Assembly (NCBI GenBank): GCA_030596185.1
Contig: JAUVKP010000046.1
Span: 1-7,577, forward strand
From: Fidelibacterota bacterium
GTDB taxonomy: Bacteria; Fidelibacterota; Fidelibacteria; Fidelibacterales; Fidelibacteraceae
DNA length: 7,577 nt
Reading direction: 5' to 3'
Numbering within the stretch: position 1 is the first letter of the stretch; every line of letters starts with the position of its first letter. The translations under genes were made by a program, and so were the position numbers. Below the pieces are notes generated by a model. It was not told the DNA's origin, did no database searches, and saw only the letters and a list, made by a program, of their open reading frames with translations. Positions 1-5,374 of the stretch are shown here, piece after piece.

Positions 1-2
1 TC

Positions 3-116
3 GTCATCCTGTCCGTCAGCTGACGGAGAAGGATCTATTCACATTATTAAACTTCGTATCATGAATAGATCTTTCGACTTCATCCCGATCTTCATCGGGA
101 TTCCACTCAAGATGAC
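3..116. repeat. Composite inverted repeat, REPIN/MITE-like (copy A)
   Basis: The outer arms are GTCATCCT (3-10) and AAGATGAC (109-116), matching in 7 of 8 positions. The inner arms, GATCTATTCA (32-41) and TGAATAGATC (62-71), match perfectly. Each half has its own hairpin: a perfect 16-bp palindrome TCCGTCAGCTGACGGA (12-27), and TCCCGAT/ATCGGGA (83-89 and 94-100) with a four-base loop. The right half read on the minus strand (GTCATCTTGAG...) resembles the GTCATTCTGAG-type dispersed repeats seen in many bacteria. The plan matches the element at 2825-2954. Nothing else is seen in 117-183. Confidence 0.65.
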
Positions 117-183
117 AGATTCGGCCGTTTTGAATTTTAAAGATGAGTTGTTTCTCCGCTTTCCTTGATAAATATATCCTATC

Positions 184-238
184 AAAAAAAAAGCTCAACA
201 TCCTACTTCGCTAAAGCTTCGCAGGATAAATTCTGAGC
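184..238 (-). terminator. Probable intrinsic terminator of the xseA-xseB-lipoprotein operon
   Basis: The minus-strand RNA has an outer stem GCUCA/UGAGC (238-234 with 197-193) enclosing an inner stem AUCCU/AGGAU (227-223 with 204-200), with a nine-U run straight after the outer stem (192-184). The stem is interrupted but the U-run is strong and the place is right, about 65 nt after the last gene. The inner part, with GCGAAG and AGCGAAG, looks like repeat-derived sequence. Confidence 0.65.
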
Positions 239-263
239 CCCTACATTTCCAAAAATATTTACA

Positions 264-302
264 ATCCAGTTTATCCTGTAATCCTGTCTAAAAATATCCT
301 GT
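264..302 (-). repeat. Short ACAGGAT repeats after the lipoprotein stop
   Basis: On the minus strand ACAGGAT occurs three times exactly (302-296, 287-281, 279-273), and a variant ACTGGAT follows (270-264). The first copy overlaps the lipoprotein stop codon by one base. The spacing is irregular (15, 8, 9 nt), so it is an irregular direct-repeat cluster, not a strict tandem array. I recall similar ACAGGAT-rich stretches between genes in several environmental bacterial lineages. Confidence 0.6.
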
Positions 303-1306
303 CATTTACTCGTATAAAACGTACTCGCAACGATCTCCATCTGCCTCAAGAAAACAGCTTTGCTTTGTCCCGGTGCATAGACCATACAATCAATAAGATA
401 GGTTCTGTCCGTTACACCATCATAAAAATAAAACATGCTAAAAGGACCGCCCATTAACTTAGTGGGATGCCCCCATAAACCACGGATATTGTTTACAAAA
501 ACACCATTCCAATCTACCGAACGATAACGCGCATAAGATTTTTCAATATATATTTTATCCATGAGATTCTGCATTAACCAGTATTTCATGCGAAGGGCCC
601 AATCTTCATCAATAACTTTGTTAAAGCCACCATCCATCCAATAGATAATGATATTTCGCTGAGGACGGGGAACACCAAGATGAATAATATGACGGACTGA
701 ATCTATTTCGATTATTTCATAATCATGAGGTAAACGTAAGGAAAAACCGAATTGATCATATATGTCTTCGGACAATTCTTTTTCTTCAGCGGTATAATAG
801 AGCTGTTCAAATTGAGAACTTAAAAATTTGGTATTGATAGCCTGGTAAACCTGAGATCCATTTTCCCGGATATACTCAAGAAGCTCTTCTTTGGTATTTG
901 CAAGCATCAACATATAGATCTGACGATCTGCATATTTATCGTATTCATAGAAAAACACTCGCTGCCCCGCTTGGACTTGGTTACGGATATTTTCACTGAT
1001 ACTATTTTGAACAAATGTTGATATCTCGTCTTTTCCATCTAAAGTAGCTATCAACAAGATAAGCTTATCGTCGCGAAATTCTTTATAATTCTCCAGTTCA
1101 AAGCGCGAGAAATAAAATTGTTGCTCAATTTGAGGAGTACGGATCTCAAACTCAACTTTCTTTGAGAAATCCTCCGAAATAAAGTCCCAGGTCGCATCAT
1201 TGACCAATGTTCTAATGGCAATGGGACTTCCACCCGCGAGCGGCTTGTAATCACCACACGAAAAAAGTAATAATGCCACACTTAAAATGATCAGAATCTT
1301 TTTCAT
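302..1306 (-). CDS. DUF4837-family lipoprotein, function unknown
   Basis: A predicted lipoprotein of 334 residues. MKK, a hydrophobic run and LFSC give a canonical lipobox with Cys17; Gly follows at +2. The rest resembles the DUF4837 family of FCB-group bacteria. That match rests on a C-terminal half with a Lys-rich/Trp-rich helix (about 235-262), WNGVFVNNIRGLWG (266-279), KLMGGPFSMFYFYD (283-296), VYAPGQSKAVFLRQME (309-324) and a final VASTFY. The N-terminal part has the usual early ATW (38-40), and a middle segment FGFSLRLPHDYEII (186-199) repeats the theme of a beta-rich domain. No catalytic motif is seen and no function is known to me. GGAG lies 7 nt before ATG, within the end of xseB, one base separating the genes. 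A longer reading from 1348 runs back into xseB and would hide the signal peptide. The link with exonuclease VII is unexplained. Confidence 0.85.
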   Translation of the reverse strand: MKKILIILSVALLLFSCGDYKPLAGGSPIAIRTLVNDATWDFISEDFSKKVEFEIRTPQIEQQFYFSRFELENYKEFRDDKLILLIATLDGKDEISTFVQNSISENIRNQVQAGQRVFFYEYDKYADRQIYMLMLANTKEELLEYIRENGSQVYQAINTKFLSSQFEQLYYTAEEKELSEDIYDQFGFSLRLPHDYEIIEIDSVRHIIHLGVPRPQRNIIIYWMDGGFNKVIDEDWALRMKYWLMQNLMDKIYIEKSYARYRSVDWNGVFVNNIRGLWGHPTKLMGGPFSMFYFYDGVTDRTYLIDCMVYAPGQSKAVFLRQMEIVASTFYTSK

Positions 1307-1307
1307 A

Positions 1308-1514
1308 TTATTTCTCCGTATTTTCAGCTTGCTTCTGAATGATCTCAAGCTTTTCTTGAGTTTTTGTCAAAATATTTTGACAGTAAGCACTGAGTTCGGA
1401 ACCTCGCTCATATAATTCTAATATTTCTTCCAGAGGAGTTTCTTCATTCTCTATTTTCTTCACAATGGATTCTAATTCTAACATAGCATCTTCAAAACTT
1501 TTTTCTTTATTCAT
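1308..1514 (-). CDS. xseB: Exodeoxyribonuclease VII small subunit
   Basis: The small helical subunit that binds the coiled-coil part of XseA in several copies to form active exonuclease VII. The protein has 68 residues, within the family's usual 60-85. It starts MNKEKSFEDAMLELESIVKK and carries the conserved NEETPLEEILELYERGSEL segment (23-41), followed by a C-terminal helix with the typical CQNIL and KLEII pieces. ATG at 1514 is preceded by AAAGGA at 7 nt spacing and overlaps the xseA end in ATGAATAA, so an earlier in-frame ATG at 1568, inside xseA, is not needed. The stop lies one base before the lipoprotein ATG at 1306, whose SD sits inside the last xseB codons, so all three genes should be translated from one message. 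Confidence 0.93.
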   Translation of the reverse strand: MNKEKSFEDAMLELESIVKKIENEETPLEEILELYERGSELSAYCQNILTKTQEKLEIIQKQAENTEK

Positions 1515-2715
1515 GATCTGATCCTTTGTTTTCTTTATTTTTGATGATCGCATCTGTTGTGCCATCATGGAAAGTTATATTTACATGATCTTCAGGAGAC
1601 AATACTTTTACGGATCGAATAAGTTTATCGTTCCAATCTCGTATAAGCGTATAACCTTTTTTCAAAACATGTTCAGGCGAGTAAGCAAATAGCGTACTAT
1701 GCATCCCCTTAAAACGAGATATTTTAAGCTGAAGATGATTATTAATGCCTTTGCTGGCTTGAGTAAGTAAGGATAATATATTATGACTCATATTATGTAA
1801 GTTTTCAGAGAGCTGACGGGAAGATAAATATCGTTGAAAATTCTTTAAGCGATCTTTTTGTCTCTCCAAACTCCGGATCATGGTATTGGAAAGAGTATAA
1901 TCCATCTGGTTTAATGTAATGCGAACTTCCCGCCAATTGGCACAAATATATTCAGCCGCATTCGTAGGGGTAGATGCACGATGATCAGAGATCAAATCAA
2001 CGATAGTAGTATCGGTTTCATGCCCAATACCTGTGATTAGAGCTAAGGGATAATCGGCAATATATCTCGCCAAAGTTTCGTCGTTAAACTCCCAAAGGTC
2101 CTCTATAGAGCCTCCACCTCGCGCACATATGACTACATCGGGCCAAACAGCTTTAAGCCCTTCAAGGGCTTCTATAACAGTTTTGGCGGCTCCTTTGCCT
2201 TGCACGCGCGCTGGTGAAAGGCTTAATCGAACATGGGGAGCATTCATTTCAAATACACGGAGCATATCTTGTAGTGCCGCACCTGTCTCACTTGTAACCA
2301 TGCCAACATGTAGGGGATATTGTGGAATAGCTTTTTTTCGTCCTATTGCACAAAGTCCCTCTTCTATCAATTTGGCTTTTAATGCCTCATATTGAATATA
2401 TAATTCACCGCGACCGGCATCTTGCAGAGATTGAATAATAAATTGATATTTTCCATGAGGAGCATAGACACTTAATTTACCGTAAACAATGACTTCCATC
2501 CCCACAGCTGGCTTTGTTGTTAATTGCTGAGCCGTAGTACGCCAAACAACAGCGGGTAAGATTGCTCCGGGATCCTTAAGCGTCATGTAGATATGTCCGC
2601 TACTGTGAAATTTACACTCCGAAATTTCCGCACGGATCATGGCAGCCGGTATATCTTTTTCCAATTTAGATTTTATTTGAGCAGTAATGTCTGAAACGCT
2701 TAGAATATTTAACAT
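1507..2715 (-). CDS. xseA: Exodeoxyribonuclease VII large subunit
   Basis: The catalytic subunit of exonuclease VII, which degrades single-stranded DNA from both ends to oligonucleotides in the cytoplasm, in repair and in removing damaged DNA. The 402-residue protein is shorter than E. coli XseA (about 456) but complete. An N-terminal OB-fold DNA-binding domain covers about 1-105 (NILSVSDIT, then IRAEISECKFHSSGHIYMTLKD in two parts). The catalytic domain follows with ALQDM (Asp150), ARGGGSIEDLWEFN (198-211), GIGHETDTT (229-237) and DHRASTPTNAAE (244-255). A coiled-coil region (about 260-340) and a C-terminal EHVLKKGYTLI segment (348-358), both usual in the family, complete it. I chose ATG at 2715 because family members begin close to NILSVSD; a TTG at 2742 would add nine unsupported residues. 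No SD is visible before the ATG. The 3' end overlaps xseB by 8 nt, typical of coupled subunits. Confidence 0.95.
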   Translation of the reverse strand: MLNILSVSDITAQIKSKLEKDIPAAMIRAEISECKFHSSGHIYMTLKDPGAILPAVVWRTTAQQLTTKPAVGMEVIVYGKLSVYAPHGKYQFIIQSLQDAGRGELYIQYEALKAKLIEEGLCAIGRKKAIPQYPLHVGMVTSETGAALQDMLRVFEMNAPHVRLSLSPARVQGKGAAKTVIEALEGLKAVWPDVVICARGGGSIEDLWEFNDETLARYIADYPLALITGIGHETDTTIVDLISDHRASTPTNAAEYICANWREVRITLNQMDYTLSNTMIRSLERQKDRLKNFQRYLSSRQLSENLHNMSHNILSLLTQASKGINNHLQLKISRFKGMHSTLFAYSPEHVLKKGYTLIRDWNDKLIRSVKVLSPEDHVNITFHDGTTDAIIKNKENKGSDHE

Positions 2716-2824
2716 CGTACTAGAAAATAATAAATAATTCAAACAATTGACAGTTGAAAATTTATTATGGCTAATTTTGATAAACGAAAGTGTAGAATTT
2801 TACTCATAAACTAATATTGATCAT

Positions 2825-2954
2825 GTCATCCCGGAAAGCAGATCGCAGAGAAGCTTATCCAGGATCTAAACAATTTTATTCCTCACAAATATTTTCGATC
2901 GTCAATAAATGAGATCCCGGATAAAATATCCGCTGGATATTTTTCCGGGATGAC
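2825..2954. repeat. Composite inverted repeat, REPIN/MITE-like (copy B)
   Basis: The outer arms are a perfect 13-bp inverted repeat, GTCATCCCGGAAA (2825-2837) and its complement (2942-2954). A nested pair, TTATCCAGGATCT (2855-2867) and AGATCCCGGATAA (2912-2924), matches in 12 of 13 positions. Each half also folds alone: 2833-2839 with 2853-2860, and 2914-2931 with 2935-2951, the latter a long stem with one bulge. The whole 130-bp unit has no coding potential. It lies between a terminator and the xseA leader, so it falls outside transcribed genes. The layout of nested arms with a hairpin in each half is the same as in the element at 3-116. Confidence 0.7.
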
Positions 2955-2980
2955 TTGTTTATTTTTTATACATAATGCAA

Positions 2981-3006
2981 TAGGGGCGAAATATCTTTCG
3001 CCCCTA
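2981..3006. repeat. Perfect palindrome of the TAGGGGCGAAA type
   Basis: TAGGGGCGAAA (2981-2991) and its exact reverse complement (2996-3006) enclose a TATC loop. It is GC-rich in an AT-rich spacer and has no U-tract on either strand, so it is not a terminator. A half-site-like GCCCCTACA recurs at 237-245. It is probably a dispersed palindromic repeat unit. Confidence 0.65.
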
Positions 3007-3019
3007 CAAATTCTTTATG

Positions 3020-3049
3020 ATAAAAAAAAGAGACTGTTCACAGTCTCTT
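3020..3049 (-). terminator. Intrinsic terminator of the argS-mltD-HU-small protein cluster
   Basis: In the minus-strand RNA, AAGAGACUG and CAGUCUCUU form a perfect 9-bp stem (3049-3041 with 3036-3028) around a UGAA loop, followed by an eight-U run (3029-3022, partly within the stem base). It begins 6 nt after the stop of the 31-aa gene and is the clearest terminator in the window. Confidence 0.9.
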
Positions 3050-3054
3050 AGTAT

Positions 3055-3150
3055 TTAGCTTTTTTTCTTTTTATGACGATTTTTTCTAAGGCGTTTTTTC
3101 CGTTTATGGGTACGGATCTTACCTTTTTTCTTTTTTTTACCGCAGGGCAT
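3055..3150 (-). CDS. 31-aa COX24/AURKAIP1-type (mS38/bS22-like) basic protein
   Basis: A very small, extremely basic protein of 31 residues, probably a component of the small ribosomal subunit. It begins MPCGKKKKKGKI and contains THKRKKRLRKNRHKKKK, which is the core of the AURKAIP1/COX24 domain. That domain is known from mitochondrial ribosomal protein mS38 and from short bacterial proteins annotated under the same name, common in the Bacteroidota/Chlorobiota sphere; actinobacterial bS22 is a related short protein. In mS38 it sits near the decoding region; the same place here is inferred. Supporting signs are a perfect SD 6 nt before ATG, a stop codon just before a strong terminator, and direct coupling to the HU gene. 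Cys3 is the one residue that looks unusual compared with the MPSGKK start I remember. It is easily missed by gene finders because of its length. Confidence 0.88.
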   Translation of the reverse strand: MPCGKKKKKGKIRTHKRKKRLRKNRHKKKKS

Positions 3151-3156
3151 TAACCT

Positions 3157-3164
3157 ACCTCCTT
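3157..3164 (-). promoter_or_regulatory. Consensus Shine-Dalgarno fused to the HU stop codon
   Basis: AAGGAGGT is an ideal anti-SD match, 6 nt before the ATG at 3150. It shares bases with the TAA of the HU gene, so a ribosome ending HU translation sits on the initiation site of the 31-aa gene. This is the strongest SD in the window and supports the small gene being real. Confidence 0.85.
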
Positions 3165-3459
3165 ATAACACATTTTTTTTCAAGTTATCGTTGACCCGTT
3201 CTTTTAATGATTCAGAAGCCTTGAAGTAAGGTAAATAATGTTCAGGAACCTGAACTGTTTCACCTGTTGAAATATTACGGGCCGCTTTAGCTTTTCGGGT
3301 CTTTAAAATAAAGTTTCCAAAGCCGCGTAAATCAACTCGTTCACCTTGAATCAATGCTTCACTTACAACAGTAATGAAGCCCTCAATAACCGCTTCTGTC
3401 TCAACCTGGGTTAAGCCTGTCTGCGCCGATATTTCTTTTATAATGTCTGATTTTCTCAT
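3163..3459 (-). CDS. HU/IHF-family histone-like DNA-binding protein
   Basis: A small dimeric protein that bends and compacts DNA in the nucleoid. Its 98 residues are slightly longer than typical HU (about 90), with a short KNVL tail. The N-terminal helices start with MRKSDIIKEISAQTGLT. The beta region GFGNFILKTRKAKAARN (47-62) and VPEHYLPYFKAS (71-82) are the HU/IHF signature. At the arm tip, where most HU and IHF proteins have Arg-Asn-Pro-x-Thr with a DNA-intercalating Pro, this one has RNIST, with Ile63. I recall Ile here in HU-like proteins of Bacteroidota, so it is probably a lineage trait. HU and IHF cannot be told apart from one sequence. In-frame stops upstream leave ATG at 3459 as the best start, but it has no clear SD; translation may be leaderless. 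The stop codon TAA is the first part of the SD of the 31-aa gene downstream. Confidence 0.93.
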   Translation of the reverse strand: MRKSDIIKEISAQTGLTQVETEAVIEGFITVVSEALIQGERVDLRGFGNFILKTRKAKAARNISTGETVQVPEHYLPYFKASESLKERVNDNLKKNVL

Positions 3460-3467
3460 AGCCGTGT

Positions 3468-3496
3468 AAGATAGTTTTTTTTAAAAGTTTATGCAA
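3468..3496 (-). promoter_or_regulatory. Candidate sigma70-type promoter for the HU-family gene
   Basis: On the minus strand TTGCAT (3496-3491) and TATCTT (3473-3468) are separated by exactly 17 nt of A/T-rich sequence, in the 42-nt gap between mltD and the HU gene. Both hexamers match the consensus only partly. Transcription would start about 7 nt later, at or a few bases before the HU ATG at 3459, leaving almost no leader. This fits the absence of an SD but may be chance in AT-rich DNA. Confidence 0.35.
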
Positions 3497-3501
3497 GCAA
3501 T

Positions 3502-5361
3502 TTATTGAATTCTAATCTTATCTCCCGGATAAATTTTAGAATAATTCATACTTGGATTTAATTTCTTCAATTCGTTGGTATTAAGTCCATATTTTCCGGC
3601 GATCTTATCAAAAGAATCTCCCCGTTTTACAGTGTAATATTGTGCTATGGTTTGGTAACTATCACCTTTAGGCACCCAAATCGTCAATTTTTGTTTCGGG
3701 TGAATGAATTCTCCGTAGACTAAACCGTTCCATACACGTATCCTGGATGCGCGTGTATCATAAACCTCTGCAATATCACCTAAGGTATCGCCGGTTTTAA
3801 CTTTATATATGATCTTTCTATGTGATGCGGACAGATTAGGCTTTCCACTAGAAGAAGAGGAGGATGTTTTGCTACTATATGTTGATCCTGATGTCAGGTA
3901 TGAAGATCCGCCTTGTGGAAGAATTAGTTTTTGTCCAATATAAATTTGGGATTTACTTTTCAGTTTATTCGCTTTTACTATATCCTGAACTGTCATACCA
4001 TATTTCAAGGCGATCTCGGAAAGTGTATCACCGGATTTAACTTTATAAACGATATGTGTTGGTGATGCTTCCATAACCAGAATTTCACGTTCCAGAATGG
4101 ATCGTTTGCCTTTAGGAAGTCTGATAGTGTATCTGTAAGCGGGAGTATTGAGTTTTCTTAACTCCGGATTTATTTCTCTTAATTTATCAAATTTTATACC
4201 ACAAACTCGTGCGATCTTTTCCAATTCGTAACTTTGATCTAAGGTCAATGTATCGAAATCACCCCAGATCGATTTTGGTTTGTAATCAGTGAATCCATAT
4301 TTTTCGGGGTTTATACAAATCGCAGCTACTGCGACAATACGAGGTACATATTTACGTGTTGCACGCGGTAAAGTTTTCATTTTCCAGTAGTCACGTGTAT
4401 GTTCATACCTGATAGAACGCGCCAGTCTGCCCTCTCCGGCATTATATGCGGCCATTACCAAATACCAATCATTGAATTCCTCATAGAGATAAAGCATATA
4501 TTTTGCAGCAGCTATAGTAGCCTTGACCGGATCACGGCGTTCATCTACCCAGTAATCGTATTTTAAGCCAAAACTTTTACCGGTGTAATCCATGAATTGC
4601 CATTGTCCCATAGCACCCACATAAGAGCGCGCATCCGTCTTCATTTCGCTTTCAAGCATGCTCAGGTAAATAAATTCTTCCGGAACACCGTTTTCACGCA
4701 ATATCTTTCTGAATAAACGTTCATATGTGGCCTTGGTTTTGATCCAGTTTTGCATATCGCCGCGACGCTTAGATGTAAACATCTTTATAGATGTCTCAAC
4801 ACGGTTATTTATCATGATGGGAATATGCCCATCCCGATCTTCAAGAACAACAATATCCTTATTACCGTTCCCGGCAAAATGCTCATCGGTCAATGTGCCC
4901 ATAGCCTCTTTAAGGTCAGAAAGCGAGAATTGCTCATGCAATTCACTCATTTGAGGGGCATATTCTTCAAATTCTTTGATGATACGATCGGTAAATTCTT
5001 TAAATTGTTCATATTGGATCCCATCCATCCCATTATATGATTCGATCTTTGCTAAAATATCAAAAATAATGCTTAACTGAAATTCAACTTCAAGAGAGTC
5101 TTCATCATCTTGTGCTAAAAGAGCATCAACATAATGAACTTTTGCCTGAGTTAAATATTGGTCAAAAAGTGTTATAAATTCTATCGGTTCATCAATCGTG
5201 ACGATCTCGGTTGAAATCTCATTTTTTCCCGTATCGTTCAAAGTGCTTACTACAGCAATGGTCGAAGGGCCTGCTTCTTGTATAGTTTCTTTACTTCCAG
5301 AAACACATCCTGTGCTGACAATTGCTACAAAAAATAATAATATCGCTAAACGAAATCTCAT
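3502..5361 (-). CDS. mltD: MltD-like lipoprotein lytic transglycosylase with LysM repeats
   Basis: Cleaves the MurNAc-GlcNAc bond of peptidoglycan without hydrolysis, probably from a membrane-anchored position in the cell envelope. The 619-residue protein opens with MRFR, a hydrophobic stretch and STGC, so Cys19 is the likely lipidated residue; Ser at -3 makes the lipobox slightly non-standard. Residues about 25-205 form a charged helical region without a recognised domain. The SLT catalytic domain covers about 210-345: LESEM with catalytic Glu237, GAMGQWQFM (249-257) and AAYNAGEGR (304-312). A weak LysM-like segment (about 376-416) follows, then three clear LysM domains (about 437-482, 518-564, 575-618), with a Ser-rich linker (about 486-513) between the first two. 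E. coli MltD has fewer LysM units. The SD AGGGG lies 7 nt before ATG and touches the argS stop, suggesting translational coupling. The position in a tRNA-synthetase operon gives no functional hint. Confidence 0.93.
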   Translation of the reverse strand: MRFRLAILLFFVAIVSTGCVSGSKETIQEAGPSTIAVVSTLNDTGKNEISTEIVTIDEPIEFITLFDQYLTQAKVHYVDALLAQDDEDSLEVEFQLSIIFDILAKIESYNGMDGIQYEQFKEFTDRIIKEFEEYAPQMSELHEQFSLSDLKEAMGTLTDEHFAGNGNKDIVVLEDRDGHIPIMINNRVETSIKMFTSKRRGDMQNWIKTKATYERLFRKILRENGVPEEFIYLSMLESEMKTDARSYVGAMGQWQFMDYTGKSFGLKYDYWVDERRDPVKATIAAAKYMLYLYEEFNDWYLVMAAYNAGEGRLARSIRYEHTRDYWKMKTLPRATRKYVPRIVAVAAICINPEKYGFTDYKPKSIWGDFDTLTLDQSYELEKIARVCGIKFDKLREINPELRKLNTPAYRYTIRLPKGKRSILEREILVMEASPTHIVYKVKSGDTLSEIALKYGMTVQDIVKANKLKSKSQIYIGQKLILPQGGSSYLTSGSTYSSKTSSSSSSGKPNLSASHRKIIYKVKTGDTLGDIAEVYDTRASRIRVWNGLVYGEFIHPKQKLTIWVPKGDSYQTIAQYYTVKRGDSFDKIAGKYGLNTNELKKLNPSMNYSKIYPGDKIRIQ

Positions 5362-5374
5362 TCATTATCCCCTA

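Larger units (their letters stand above)
2716..3054. other. Spacer between the two minus-strand clusters
   Basis: This 339-nt gap has no credible coding sequence. From right to left it holds the cluster 1 terminator, the palindrome at 2981-3006, the composite repeat at 2825-2954, and about 110 nt of AT-rich DNA that must contain the xseA promoter. On the minus strand a CATAAT (2769-2764) resembles a -10 box without a good -35. On the plus strand a perfect TTGACA (2747-2752) is followed 17 nt later by GCTAAT, a possible rightward promoter with no gene behind it. Confidence 0.6.

Noticed and set aside
16..201. 61-codon minus-strand reading frame across repeat A
   Set aside because: It is built from repeat arms and the terminator U-run, has no SD, and its protein resembles nothing known.
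1..301. CRISPR array or tandem satellite
   Set aside because: Repeats are inverted or irregularly spaced with no constant spacer length.
2129..2395. Plus-strand open frame of 88 codons inside xseA
   Set aside because: It is the antisense shadow of a strongly conserved xseA region.
2716..2742. TTG at 2742 as the xseA start
   Set aside because: It adds nine residues before the family-typical N-terminus and has no SD.
4727..5040. Overlapping plus-strand open frames inside mltD
   Set aside because: They are opposite a coherent lipoprotein enzyme gene and encode no recognisable domain.
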